From positions 80,540,001-80,604,000 of the forward strand of contig NC_072895.1 in assembly GCF_027943255.1 (NCBI RefSeq): a DNA stretch of 64,000 nt. The letters run 5' to 3'. The position numbers and the translations under genes are program-made. The notes under the pieces are model-generated. The model worked only from the letters and a program-made list of their open reading frames with translations, was not told where the DNA came from and ran no database searches. How positions within the stretch are numbered: position 1 is the stretch's first letter; every line of letters begins with the position of its first letter. This DNA comes from Anastrepha obliqua (taxonomy: Eukaryota > Arthropoda > Insecta > Diptera > Tephritidae). This document shows, piece by piece, positions 36,823 through 48,680 of the stretch.

Positions 36823-38000
36823 ACCGATTCGTAGCTCCTGCTACGTCAGCCCATCAGCTGATCCTGTGAAATTTGCTGAGAGCCGGCTAAGGGTCTGATA
36901 TTGGCCGCACCATTAAATCTTTTCACCATGGTTATGTACGATACCTGTCTTGAGGTTAAAGGCGCCAATGCAGGCTGTCTTTGCTGGTCTTATTTTATAC
37001 TCATCTTTTATTATACATCAACTGGTTGGAAGTTATAAAATTCAAAATCAACTGTTCTTTATACATACATACATATAATGCAAACTTAAAACTAACAATT
37101 TCAAAATGATAACAGCACATTCGTCTATTTATGTACATATGTATCTATGTATAATTGAAATTAAAATCATTTTGGACAAAAATAATGACAACACTGCTTC
37201 ACCAGTTCAGTGAAATTTCGTCGCTGAATTTTGAAAGTCAGTTCAGAATATAATATACGAGTATTTACGGAGTATAAGTAGAAATGTACGTAATAAGAAC
37301 CGCTAGTTACATTTCATTTGCATGTTGATAAACTAACAGCGATTAGCTGATGTATGCTAAACCCACAATTTGACACTGTTTGAAAGGAAGACTTGAAGCA
37401 ATTCGACACTACGTACAGTATTATTAGCGGAAAATAGAGTAAAATCGCAAGTAGGTGCCACAATAAATCCTTAGGTGACAGGAAAAAAATTAATTTCTGT
37501 TATAAATATAATGAGGGTGCATCTGCAGTAAATAAATTAGCTTACAGAACTCTTGTGGCAGAAACTTTGTCTACAAAATAAAAAAAGCTTTCTTTTCTCA
37601 TTTTTAAAAACATAAGTAAAATCGGAAAAGTATTGGCTTTCAAGTGCTACGAAAAATTTAAATATCGAAAAAATGTCTCCCCGTGATGCCTCGAGAAACA
37701 TCTTCTTTAACAAATTTTTTTGCTAGGTACGCATGTTTCAATATTTTGCATTGAACATTTAAGAAAACATTGTTTAATTATTTTATTATTAAATGGAAAT
37801 TGACTGAATAAATTAACAGTGCGAATATCTATATCGCCAAAAAAAAATCTTAAAAATATGCCTTCACCGAATTAGCCAAGAAAAATTTTATTTGCCGAAA
37901 ATTGTGATTTGTACGTCATCAAACTGTATTTCCCAGCGTCTGAAATTGCTTAGGCAAGCCCAGAATCTCTCATCTCCCATAAAAAGCCTATTACAGAGCA
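36823..38000. other. no gene seen
   Basis: Noncoding, AT-rich sequence. Nothing was recognised beyond the LINE boundary near 36822. Confidence 0.4.
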
Positions 38001-38018
38001 TGCATTAATATTAGTGCA

Positions 38019-38370
38019 TCAAGTCCCGATTAAATATGTTAAAATAAACACAAGAATATTTTTGCTTACTACACTACTTTGAACGAGATGCGTAATAGAG
38101 TCAGTAGGAATTTCTTTGCACGCGCTATTGATCTTTTCCTTTACTTCATCGAAATTTTCACGACAAGACGGCTTTTCCGGATCGTAAACTTTTCTTATCA
38201 GGATTCCCCACAAATTTTCTAACGACGCACAAGTCTGGACTTAAGACTGGTCATAATAAAATTGTGATAACAAAGTCCTTGAACAACTTTTTGTAGTTTG
38301 CCGTATGAATAGGCGCATTGTCCTGTTGGAATATGATTTATTCATCCAGAAGGAAGAAGGTTTTCAAACT
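38019..38370 (-). pseudogene. Tc1-like transposase relic (C-terminus)
   Basis: Reading leftward, FQQDNAPIHTAN (near 38330) carries the second catalytic Asp of a Tc1-type transposase. Then comes a broken SPDL segment, and MWGILIRKVYDPEKPSC with FDEVKEKINSACKEIPTDSI ends the protein. Stops and frameshifts are frequent around 38220-38260. Confidence 0.7.
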
Positions 38371-38644
38371 GTGTGCCTTGATAAGTCAAAACATTCATTT
38401 TGCAATTCCCCACTTTCCTATCCTCTTATTACAAATAAACTACGAAAAGGCGAAATTATGTTTTGGAAAAAAGTAGGTATCACAAATATATAAAGAGGGA
38501 GAATGTGATGGTATTTTCAAACGAATTTTCCGTTAGTAAAGTGTGAGAAAGTAAATAGTTTGAGAACTTAAAATGATAATACAAAACAGAAATATTTTTG
38601 GAATGATTTATTTTAAAATAATCTGGTAGATAATTTCATGGCAT

Positions 38645-38838
38645 TTATTTTTTGAGTATGATATCCGGCAAATGTCCGCTGCGGCTACAAGTTATATGGT
38701 CCATTCGATCAATCCCATTTTTGACTAGTTCTTCCAACAAATCTGGCCGTGTGGCTCCAATGTGGCTTGAATATTGCAATAAGTCGATTGTTAAGCGCGT
38801 TGCATGGCAATTTGCGACTTTTGGTTGGAACCACATGT
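38645..38838 (-). pseudogene. rosa-like transposase relic, deletion-joined
   Basis: The minus-strand frame contains MWFQPKVANCHATRLTIDLL, a decayed version of MWFQQDGATCHTA. It is joined directly to the C-terminal DHITCSRSGHLPDIILKK, so the segment with the last catalytic residue is deleted. The right boundary coincides with the start of a jockey element at about 38838. Confidence 0.7.
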
Positions 38839-39910
38839 AATACCAGTACTTCAATTTGGTTTTCGCACAAAACACTCTACCATTGATCAAGTGCACAGAA
38901 TTACTCGCATCATTGAAACGCCTTTGAGGAAAAAAAGGTGTGCTCTGCTGTCTTTCTGGACGTGTCTAAGGCATTTGACAAAGTTTGCCACAGTGGGCTC
39001 CTCAACAAAATAAATGCGCTTCTACCAACACAATATTTTAATATTCCAAAGTCGTACCTATCGGATCGTTTCTTCCGAATAAAATACGAAGACACATGTT
39101 CCGAACTTAAGAAAATTAAAACTGGCGTCCGACAGGGCAGCGTGCTGGGCCCATTCTCTACATATAATATTTTCACATGTGACTTGCCTAATGACACAAA
39201 TTGCTCCACAGCAACTTTTGCTGACGACACAGCCAACTTGTCGGTTGGAGAAACCCATATTGACTCAATTAAAAACCTTCAAATTTATTTAAATAAAATA
39301 AAATAAAATAAATAAATGAAACAAAATCGGTTCATTTAGACTTCACACAGAAGAAAATCCAATATCTGCCACTATACATAAACGGCGTGCAAATCCCGTA
39401 TCACAACAACGCCAAATACTTAGGTATGACACTAGATACCAAGCTTAGCTGGAATGCTCACGTTAAAAAGAAAAAAGAACCGTTAGAAATCAGATATAGA
39501 AATATGTATGTATAGGCAACCAATCAGCCTTATCCCTATACAATAAAATTCTTTTATATAAGCAGGTGTTTAAACCAATTTGGGATCAAGCTATGGGGCT
39601 GCTCAAGCTCAACCAATATAAAATCTATGCAAAGATTCCAAAAAAAAGTACTACGATGCGCTGTTAATGCACCTTGGTACGTCTGCAACACCGATATCGA
39701 ACACGACCTTGGCATCGAATCAGTTGCCACTTCAATCAACATACACGCTAAGTCTCATATGGAAAGACTACGCCACCATGTAAATAGCGAAGCCTCAGCC
39801 CTAATTGATCCCGGTAAATGGAAAGAATGGCTGGAACGAAAAAAACCGCACCAACTCACGCAGTAGCCCACTTCTCTGCAAGCCTTGGGCAGAGCATTAT
39901 TAAATTTAGT
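38838..39910 (+). pseudogene. jockey-type non-LTR retrotransposon, 5'-truncated
   Basis: Plus-strand reverse transcriptase fragments, in order: QFGFRTKHSTIDQVHRI, VFLDVSKAFDKVCHSGLL, TGVRQGSVLGP and ATFADDTANLSVGETH (intact ADD). After about 39310 come YLGMTLDTKLSWNAHVKKKK and FQKKVLRCAVNAPWYVCNTD, then HDLGIESVATSINIHAKSH and a stop near 39866. Several frameshifts and stops separate these pieces. A short AAATA-rich run lies at 39290-39320, inside the coding region. The element abuts the rosa relic. Confidence 0.8.
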
Positions 39911-40920
39911 AGTATTGCACAAAATTAAATCCAAATTGTTGGTTAGCATTATTCTGGCGTTAAACGATTCATGATGACTTGCCAAATCTTACTGAACAAA
40001 ATGTTAACACAATTTGCCATTCTCAGCCGTCAAATCATAGTTGTGAATACCGGTAATTCTCATGCAGCTAAAAGAACACCCTATATTAGTAATAAGAGGA
40101 TAACAATAATATTTTTTTCTTTCTCATTATTATTTTTATTAAGATTTAGTAGTAAAAAAGTGCAATGATAAAAGAGAATCATTTTCGTTGAATAACTTTT
40201 TGTTTATTTTTTATTAAATTATTTGAAGTTCTAGCAGTTCTTGTATTTTTGATTATATAAGGTACTTTTCTATTTCTTAAAAATTGGGAGGTCAAAGCAA
40301 TTACTTCGGCACAAAGGGCAAAAAAAACATCCGTTCTTTCTTTCCAAATCCCCGTTGGCTGTGCATTTACGCAAAAAAGCGCAAAGATTCCCTAAATTTT
40401 ACAATAAGCGAAAGGTCCAATTGATTTTTATTTTACTGCATATGCATTCTAAGCCACCCTAACAAAAAGTGGAATCTAACAATGCTCTAACGATATTGAA
40501 ATTAAAAACCTGTAAAGAACGAAAACTATTATTTTGTTAATTGATATTTTTAGTACCTAGAATTTTGTTAATTTATTTATTTATTAAGTAGTAAAAAGTT
40601 CAAAATAAAATTTTTGGTTAAACCTAATTTGCAGAATATGGTGTACGCTACCTTAATTCTTAATTATACTTTTTCAACATTATACAGGTATATAAATTAA
40701 ATTAGGGGAGAAAACTACTATAAAAACCCTTATGAAAAAAAAAAAACAAGAAAAAGGGAAGTTATGTGCATGTACAATGCAGATATTTGATGACTTAAAC
40801 ATGCTGAAGCAGATCTAATATTAATTGGTTATTAGGATAACTACATTTTATCTTAAACTTATTTAGTACCTAGAAGGATTGTGCCAATTCAAGTGAGTTT
40901 GCTTTAGACTGATATACCTT
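39911..40920. other. no gene seen
   Basis: AT-rich sequence with no recognised features. Confidence 0.45.
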
Positions 40921-40921
40921 T

Positions 40922-41444
40922 TTAAAGTTTCTGTGCCAGTATCTGACGCTCTAGCTCAGCACCTTCTTCATATGCTACCATTCGGAAATATAATTTATGA
41001 ATTGTTTAATAATTTTATTTACTTTTTTCCACTTTTTACCAACTTTATTTGCAACCACGCACATATTCAAATTTAGAACTGTCAAAATGCAGAATTCAGC
41101 TGACAATGTTTTTATCAGGAAAAAACTAGTCCTCGAGAATACCTTTCCTCGGGAATATTTGTGACTTTGCTGATAATATCTTTCCGTAGATTGTACCATT
41201 CATTCATCTGGACCGTACAAATTGAATTTTTATTTTCAGCGCTGCTTCCAAATGGTTCGTCGTTTTTCATATTCTTCTGCCCTGCGCTCTTATTCTGGTC
41301 ATAGTTTTCATGCCGAAGCCTCAAGAAGTTTTTAAAAACACACTGAGATATAAATTTCACAAGCGAGTTTTTTGTGCCTTTTCCCACAGTTTCTAAGGTG
41401 TAGAATTCTTCTTTCTTTTCAGGTGGCATGTCAACCGTGTTCAA
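40922..41444 (-). pseudogene. unrecognised candidate gene, possibly broken splice site
   Basis: The minus-strand frame from about 41444 (first ATG 41429) is open and charged, containing EKKEEFYTLETVGKG, FLRLRHENYDQNKSAGQ and NEWYNLRKDIISKVTNIPEE. It reaches AAAG|GTATTC at 41143, a plausible donor in phase 2. Downstream, 40982-40922 reads MVAYEEGAELERQILAQKL and a stop, which looks coding and is in the right phase to follow (AG + A). However, the intron would end in CG instead of AG. Either the acceptor has mutated or the pairing is a coincidence. The family is not recognised. Confidence 0.3.
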
Positions 41445-41574
41445 AAAGGAAAATAGTAAAATGTTAAAAAAGAGTCTGAACTAAACTGTTAGTTTAAAAT
41501 GAGTAACGGCATAAACCACATTCCCACAAATCATCTCAGAAAAACAAAAAAATTAACGCTACTGAATTTAACTA

Positions 41575-41990
41575 CTACTTCGGTTTATAATTATATGCAG
41601 GATACATCAAACTTCGTTTTGAAGCACAATATCGCTATTCTTTCGGATAGCTAAGCTGCAGTGCAGGCACTGGATTCGGCCGCAACAACATCCAATGGTA
41701 TTCGCACCATTGGCTGCAATATAAGCAAAATACCTTCAAATCGCGGATTGTAGATGGAAAGACCAGACGAAATGCAAAATTAGCAGAAAATTATGGGCCA
41801 CCTACAACCACAAACAAACGTCAACATTGATAAATATGAAACGAAGGAACGCGCGCAGACTCCCGGCAGTGCTAACTATATAACTTCTGGCCTATAGGAG
41901 AGCGAGCAGCCATAATGGCTATGCACTACAAAATATACAGTGACAGTTGTAATCAACAGGAGAAAACGAAAACTCTCTCCCTCTTCAGAC
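41575..41990 (+). pseudogene. non-LTR RNase H relic
   Basis: Plus-strand translation around 41635-41740 gives a SDSQAAVQALDSA-like stretch (the first Asp codon is now TAG) followed by TTSNGIRTIGCNISKIPSN. This resembles the RNase H domain of R1/LOA-type LINEs, where the TDSQAA motif carries a catalytic Asp. Stops follow every 10-30 codons. Confidence 0.5.
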
Positions 41991-42253
41991 ACATTACATG
42001 TTTACAGTAGTTTATAAAAAATGTATATTATATTTAAATATAAATGCCTTAACACAGTTTATAATTATTTGCAGTACTATATTCTTCAGAAATATAAAAA
42101 ACATTGGATTAGGTAACAAGAATTAGTCAAAAATTATGTTTGACTGAGTTGATTCTTGAATGAGATTTAAACGGCATAATACTTCTCCACCTCCTTTTTT
42201 CCGTTACTAATTCGCTAGATATTGAGGTTATATTTATTACATGCATGAGAGCA

Positions 42254-42462
42254 GGAGAATTCATACAAGGTGAGTTCGGTAGAGCTGCTGATGTGGTTTT
42301 TTGCGATTTGTTTTTTTTTTAATGTTACAAGGCAATATCGATTCCACAAATACAGCAATTTGGTGGGCTATTGCCAATTTCCATAAATAAAATACAAATA
42401 CTCTCATTTTTACAATCTCGCACCAATCAGCTGAAAAACACAACCTTGTATAGATTCATCTC
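42254..42462. mobile_element. MITE with inverted ends, about 209 bp
   Basis: The left end is GAGAATTCATACAAGGTGAG. The right end, inverted, is GAGATGAATCTATACAAGGT. The interior has no ORF. A lone left-like end at about 21244 suggests a dispersed family. Target duplications could not be defined. Confidence 0.5.
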
Positions 42463-43215
42463 AAATTCGTCTTGGTCTAAACTAACAGTTTATTTTCAAA
42501 TTCCTAGCGTATAAATAACGCCAAAGTTTCTCATTTAGAATGTGAATATGTTATTTGCATATGCTTGGACTTACGCACACATGCATACATACATTTTATT
42601 TGTTACTTGTTTTTTGTTTTTGTTTTACAGTATGACCTGTTTATTGACCTTTGGGAATTTGCAATTGGAAAGGCAGAGTACTTTTCCACCAATAATTGTA
42701 TCTAAATTAAAAATTATTGCTTAGCTGTGTCTCAGATTGCTCTATCGAATTGGCGCCCGAAGGCAAGGAATGAAGAAATAGAATCAATAAAAACTAATTT
42801 AGAATGCCATGTGAAACCAAGTTTCACCAAATTAAACAAGAAATCGAATTGCCGGCAGTCGTGCTGCTTTGGCGATGATGAGACAGCGTTACTAAACGCA
42901 CGCTATGCACACATACATACGCACACATATCTATGCACATGTTTATGCTTATTCGTACACGTTTTTTGTAAGAAGTTCTTTCAATTTAAAAGTGCTAAGA
43001 AACGCATAAACATACAATTGCACACGTTCCTGATTTTACAAATACACCACATAAGCCGACATTTATCAAAGTTCAAAACACGCCACGCTGGAGTACTTTC
43101 GTTATTTCTCTTTTTCCTGTTCATTCTTATTACTTTTTTATTTTTCCTTTATGAGCTTTGCGAAATTTAAAAATTTGCAAATACCAAAAAAGTACCATAC
43201 ATGTATATGTGCATA
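42463..43215. other. no gene seen
   Basis: A good acceptor-like TTTTGTTTTACAG at about 42630 precedes an open stretch, but no protein family is recognised and no matching donor was established. Confidence 0.4.
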
Positions 43216-43679
43216 TACAGTAGGTTCTGTTTTTATGCGGCTTTTTTTTATGCGGTTTTGAAATAGTGCGGTTTTTTTTTTTAATTACAAAATGCATGTT
43301 GACCTATCGGGAATTGTACATATAAACAAGATTCTAAACCAGCTAAGCAAAAACTCATCACAGATTACATCAGAAAAGCTAACCCTACAAGTATGGAAGA
43401 TATATAAAGATATAATTTTCAAAGATACAATATTTTGTTTATGCGATTTTATTTAATTATTTCAGATTCATGCGGTCTATGGAACGTATCTATAGTAATA
43501 ATATGGGACTAGTGCCCTTTTTTATGCGATTTTATTACATTATTTCAGATTTATGCGGTTTTAGCGTTTGAAACGTATCTATAGTTTTACTATAGAACTA
43601 GTAGCTTTTTTTATGCTGTTTTTTTTTTATGCTGTTTCTTGCGGAACGTATCTACCGCATAAAAACAGAACCTACTGTA
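43216..43679. mobile_element. pogo/Tigger-like MITE, copy 1 (464 bp)
   Basis: The element is bounded by TA. It starts CAGTAGGTTCTGTTTTTATG and ends with the exact inverted repeat, and TATGCGG-type motifs recur inside. A second copy of identical length, identical by eye, is at 51764-52227. CAG-starting ends, TA target and a GTTTTTATGCGG-like terminus resemble pogo/Tigger elements. That assignment is an inference. Confidence 0.82.
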
Positions 43680-43897
43680 CATAAATATAGGCGAACAAAT
43701 GAAAAATGTGAATATGTATGTATGTATGTAAATGGAAGATTTAGCAATATGGGTCAAAAACGTTTATCATTGAAATTTCACAAGCAAATGAGACTTTCTA
43801 AACTTGTTTAAATTGTCAAGTTTAAAGTCCATTAACAAACCGTATGACCACATTTTTTGCAAATACACATGTTCAGAGGTATGTGCACACATATGTA

Positions 43898-43928
43898 CCT
43901 ATGTATGTATGTATGTATGTATGTATGT
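43898..43928. repeat. ATGT microsatellite
   Basis: About seven perfect ATGT units in a larger TATGTA-rich stretch. Confidence 0.8.
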
Positions 43929-44464
43929 TTTGGATTTTCAGTGATGACGCATGTGCCTCTCTAAACACATACATATTTCCTCTACCTATTGCAGCAAATG
44001 GAAATAAAAATACCTTAGCGAATAGTAAATTTGAAGACAAGGGAATACAAGAACAAAAAGTTTAGCTGATAAATACTGAAATTGCGAATACTCAATTTTT
44101 CGTAATTTCTGAACAGTTTGCTGAACACACCTGCATATACGAGTACATATAGTATGATTCAGATTTTTATACCGCCAAAATTTTAAATAAAAATACATTC
44201 CGAGTACTTCGAAATTTGTCTAATTTAAATATAAGACAAACCTTCAGATATACCCTAGAAAATTTTGCGGTACGTCTTTTTTAATAAAAAAGAGGATGTC
44301 TGTAAAGTCGGTTTACTGCCGATAGTTTAACGTGATAACGTCATAAGAAAATACTGATTGAATGGTTGCATTTTTCAAAAGAAAATTTTAATTATATTTG
44401 TTTGATAGATATTTTGTATGGATATAGAGAATGAGTTAACATTAACATAACATAGTATACTTTA

Positions 44465-44868
44465 ACATAACATAACATAACATAACATAACATAACATAA
44501 CATAACATAACATAACATAACATAACATAACATAACATAACATAACATAACATAACATAACATAACATAACATAACATAACATAACATAATATAACATAA
44601 CATAACATAACATAACATAACATAACATAACATAACATAACATAACATAACATAACATAATATAACATAACATAACATAACATAACATAACATAACATAA
44701 CATAACATAACATAACATAACATAACATAACATAACATAACATAACATAACATGACATAACATAACATAACATAACATATATTAACATAACATAACATAA
44801 CATAACATAACATAACATAACATAACATAACATAACATAACATAACATAACGTAACATAACATAACAT
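44465..44868. repeat. AACAT pentanucleotide array, about 81 units
   Basis: Nearly pure CATAA/AACAT repeats, with a few variants (TATAA near 44590 and 44660, CATGA near 44752, CATATATTA near 44776, CGTAA near 44851). Long open frames on the minus strand are an artefact of the five-base period. Confidence 0.97.
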
Positions 44869-45217
44869 GCTGTTCAAGCAAGGTAACGACGCATGAGCAA
44901 GATAACGACGCATTTTTTGGTGCGTGCAGCCGTCTACATAGAATTATAAGACGTTATCACGTCAAAATAATTAATAATAATAACATTAAAACAACAGGTA
45001 TTATTAACAAACTTGGTTTTATTTTAAATTCTTCAAGTAAATCAAATTAATAATAATCAATAAGAAGGCATATGCAAATACAAATACGTGAATTTATGGT
45101 ATATATGTACATATACGCATATACATACGCATATACACTCACTTAAGTAGGAGAGAGCAAGATGTCGAACGTTGCCGTTCGTTTGCTTTGTTTGCTTTGT
45201 CGTTCGTTCCGTTCATT

Positions 45218-45303
45218 CAAGGTAACGGCAATGAGCAAAGTAACGGCAATGAGCAAGGTAACGACAAATGAGCAAGGTAACACTAATGAGCAAGGTAACG
45301 ACA
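45218..45303 (+). repeat. about 17-bp minisatellite (five units)
   Basis: Units resemble AAGGTAACGGCAATGAGC, with variants ACGACAA and ACACTA. A shorter version with about four units is present in the second composite at 50106-50171. Confidence 0.75.
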
Positions 45304-45357
45304 CATTTTTTCGTGCGTGCAGCCTGTTAAATCGAATTATAAGACGTTATCACGTCA

Positions 45358-45889
45358 AAACCATCAAAAATAACAACAAAAAAGTTTTAGGCAAAGGGGA
45401 AAAAATGAGTTCCTCGATAAGAGTCGATAAGAGGAACCGATTAAGCCATGTCTACCCGTTCACCCAACCGCGCTCGCGATAACTCGAGCGAAATTTAACA
45501 ATTCGCAATTAAATAAACTCACCCAAGTTTGGTGCTCGCATTGTACTCCACCTCATTTAAATCCGACATAATTGCCGTTGAGACCAGATGAACAGCACCC
45601 ACTTTTTATATGTGAAGACTAAATTTTCATGCGTGCATCTGATGTTATAAACTATAGCTCTTATTTTATTTCATTCCTAAAATTGGCAGCCAGCTCAAGT
45701 TAAAATTTATTAAAATAAGCCAGGGTATATAAAGTTCAGTGTGGACCGAATTTACGCTTCCTTACTTCTTATGATCTGCTACTAATTAATTAACTTATTC
45801 ATGGTAATTTAGTTTTGATTCCTAGTTGTGCCCCTATTCTCTTTGGTATTCCATTTTTCCATTAAATTATTCCTTAAAGGCCTAGTGGT
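45358..45889. other. no gene seen
   Basis: Unrecognised sequence between the composite repeat and the jockey relic. Confidence 0.4.
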
Positions 45890-46850
45890 ACCGCTAGAAG
45901 CCCACCACATACTTAAATAACAGTTTGGTGAGATTCAGCGCAGCAGATAGGGCTAGTTTACTGGAGCGAGACCCCTTGATCGAAAGTAATCCGAGTCTTT
46001 CTGGCACATAGAACCCTTGCTTTTCCACTTCTACATCTCGAGACTCCCTCAATCACCACAGGGCTCTTCACCGCGAGAAATCTCGTGGTTTCGTTTACAA
46101 AATCCACGGCGATCTTTTTTACCACCTAAACGAAGGAGGTCAAACTACAATTGAAAGATGATGATACACCTGAACGAAGGAGGTCAAACTACAGTTGAAA
46201 GATGATGATACACCAATACCAACCGTAAAGAATCCTAAAATCCTGGGAGTCACCTTCGATAGTTTGCTCTCCTTCGCATACAACCGCAATTGCCACTAAG
46301 GTCCCAAACCGCAAAAAGATCCTGGCTAAGATAAAGAAATGTTGCTGTTGACATTTAAAGCAATTGGCCGGTCGATTCTAAATTACGCTGCGCTCGTCGA
46401 GTTGGTTACGCTGCGCATGCCAGAATTTTGGCATCTGATGTTTCCCCTCCTTGCTCCCGGTTAAGGAGCACGACAAGATGCTCAGCAAGACATTCCTTCC
46501 GGCGTGCTACTGCAGGAATCATCCCTGCAGACACTTGCTAGAAGCTGAGCCACCTCCCAGGCAAGTGAGGAGATTTATTCTCCACTGCAACGATAAGATC
46601 TAGGACCAGACACGACCGCAACTAGTATACAGACATACATTGAACGACGTTCATCCGGAGTCTCTAAGTACCTTCCTACACTCCTGATCCCCGAATGCTG
46701 TCATCCGAGTCCTACCGCCACCCATCGCAGATGAAAAGCCTCAGCTGCCTCAGTTCAACTAATCACCTATTCGCATGCCCTCTTAAACCCACTCACTTAA
46801 CACTCCTCTCCCTCAAGACCCAACCCGCCGAATGGGGGATTAATCCCCAT
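45890..46850 (+). pseudogene. jockey-type LINE relic, C-terminal half
   Basis: Plus-strand fragments, in order: TPIPTVKNPKILGVTFDSLL (46213-46275), AIGRSILNYAALV (46360-46400), a degraded block resembling EHHLHSEA and LPVKEH, and near 46770 a CPLKPTHLTLLSLKTQPAE-like end. Frames are broken many times. This is the same family as the minus-strand pieces at 13.1, 20.3, 50.3 and 52.4 kb. Confidence 0.72.
46129..46214. repeat. tandem duplication, two 44-bp units
   Basis: Two copies of a 44-bp unit starting AACGAAGGAGGTCAAACTAC lie directly adjacent and differ at one or two bases. The duplication lies within the jockey relic and occurred after insertion or during its synthesis. Confidence 0.85.
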
Positions 46851-47517
46851 TTTTTTAATGTGAAATAATGTGGACTAATGTGAAATTTGTTTGAAAGCAC
46901 TTAATGAGTATTAACAACGTTCATGCAATGAAAAATTTGTTGCTTCAACTCGTTAAGTGTGATGCTCGTACTCTGTCAACACTCTTTGTGTTGTCGTTCT
47001 TATCAATGTTGATTGTTGATCTGACTGCAGACCAAAAACTAACAACTGCAAGGCATATGATCATAACATAAGCGGCTAGGATTGAATAGAATTGCGGTGG
47101 ACGGCGGGTTACGGGTTGTACTCGTCAAAATTAGAACATATTTAATAGCATGAAGCTGCACAGAATTACGACGGGTACGGATTCCCTGCCGTCGGTTATT
47201 TTTACGGCGTCAAAATAATTAGATTAATTTCTTTTTTCTCCGACGTGTTGCTTTGCTGTTTACTTGATGACAATTTGTTTCCTTACAAGCAACAACAGGC
47301 AAATAACAACCAAATATTCGATTTGCAATTATTAATAATTTAGAAAAAAAGTGCGTGTAGCGTAGTACACACAACAGAAGTGACACTTTCAAGGCAGACA
47401 AAAAAAAAGAGGAAGATACCCGAGAGAGAATGAGAGAAAGAATATATACATATCTAAATAAATTCCCAAAATTTGCAGAGAATACAAATAGACAAAATTT
47501 ACAAAAATACGGTCTGT
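46851..47517. other. no gene; contains repeat shared with 3.3 kb
   Basis: AAAATTAGAACATATTTAAT with TAGCATGAAGCTGCACAGAA near 47125-47172 is a diverged copy of the repeat next to the SINE at 3.3 kb. The rest is unrecognised. Confidence 0.45.
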
Positions 47518-47860
47518 CGTATTCTAACTATACGTTGCAACGCGTTGCTCTCTGTCGCTCCGATGTATTAGCGTGGCGTTAGAGCCGTGCGCACATATAG
47601 CGACTAACACTATAACGTGCATAGACAAGTCACACGCATGCGCAATACTCTCTATCCTATTCTAACAATATGTTGCTCTCTTTCGCTCTACTATAGTAAT
47701 ATGGCGTCAGTACTGTACGCTTACGCGTCACTCTCTTTCTATGTCTGTTATATTCTAACGCCTTGTATATAATGTATATGTGGTTCTCTCTTGCTCCTAC
47801 AACACGAGTAACGTCGTACGACTTAGACTAGAGCCTTAGCGTAGGAGTGGGAGAAAAGAC
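47518..47860. repeat. degenerate triplicated sequence
   Basis: TATTCTAACTATACGTTGC, TATTCTAACAATATGTTGC and TATTCTAACGCCTTGTATA start three diverged units near 47520, 47660 and 47750. Each is followed by a CTCTCT...CGCTC-like block and a GTGGCGT/ATGGCGT/AACGTCGT-like block. Function is unknown. Confidence 0.4.
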
Positions 47861-48680
47861 GAAGGACCGCACAAAAGGGAGATGTGAATAGCCTAAAGTG
47901 TATCTAAGATATATATAAGGTATAGCTCTACCTCTCCTTTTCCTCTACGTTTTATCTTTTCTCTCTCTCGCGGAACGAAAATGCCTAAAACGTTGCATGC
48001 CCTTGAAATTTTATTCTCCATTCTCGCTCGTCCATCGACGCCTAAGAAGTTTCACTTCAAAAATTGTTTGTTTGTAGCAATGAGCTACAACGAGTTGCTT
48101 CGCAAATATAGCAAACAAAATTATTCCAATATTAAATTAATTTTATTGTAACCACAAAGCAGAGCATTGGCGAATAGAAGGAGCTTATAAACATACTCGC
48201 TAGCGGCGAATCTTACTCGACTTGTTGTTGTTTTCACATGCAAATTTTTCGTCAAGCGAGCAGAGGCCAAGCGTAGCAAGCCGAGAAGTGGAGAATCGAA
48301 TTATTCCAGTGAGTATTTTAAATGGAGAACTTAAAATCAGTTAGCACTTTTATGATTTTTTGGCTATAAATAATCTGATTTCTTACCTTAAAATATATAT
48401 TTCAATATCAATTATTTCAGAGTTGCTTAAATGTATTCGGTTCTGTAAGCCGCTGTTCTGTGTGAAATGTCTAAAACTAAACTACAAGAAAGTTCGTGGA
48501 ACAAACCTATAAATTCAGTTCGATAGAAAATAAAAAGTTGGGCATTTAAAGAATAATATTGTTTTATTCTCTCAAAGAAAATGTTTTCTCATGATCTTGA
48601 CCTTTGTGAAAATGTTGTGTAATTTTTATGAAAATAGAACAAGAAAAATATCCCTCCTGCAAATCATATATTGAATATAA
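47861..48680. other. no gene seen
   Basis: Unrecognised sequence; no ORF with similarity. Confidence 0.4.

Larger units (their letters stand above)
44290..45357. repeat. composite repeat with AACAT array, copy 1
   Basis: The order is a unique 5' segment beginning AGAGGATGTCTGTAAAGTCG, then TTAACGTGATAACGTC, an AACAT array, a right-end module, about 200 bp of spacer, a 17-bp minisatellite, and a second right-end module. Each right-end module contains GACGCATTTTTT- or GACACATTTTTT-like sequence and TGCGTGCAGCC, and ends ATAAGACGTTATCACGTCA. That end is the inverted form of the left motif. The same arrangement recurs at 48681-50226. No protein is encoded. Confidence 0.7.

Noticed and set aside
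42727..43170. 147-codon plus-strand frame after an acceptor-like TTTTACAG
   Set aside because: Composition is low in complexity with His/Thr runs from CA repeats; no domain and no donor or acceptor pairing that makes sense.
44392..44881. Three overlapping minus-strand frames encoding YVMLC repeats
   Set aside because: They are translations of an AACAT pentanucleotide array; a five-base period gives open frames in all three phases without being a gene.
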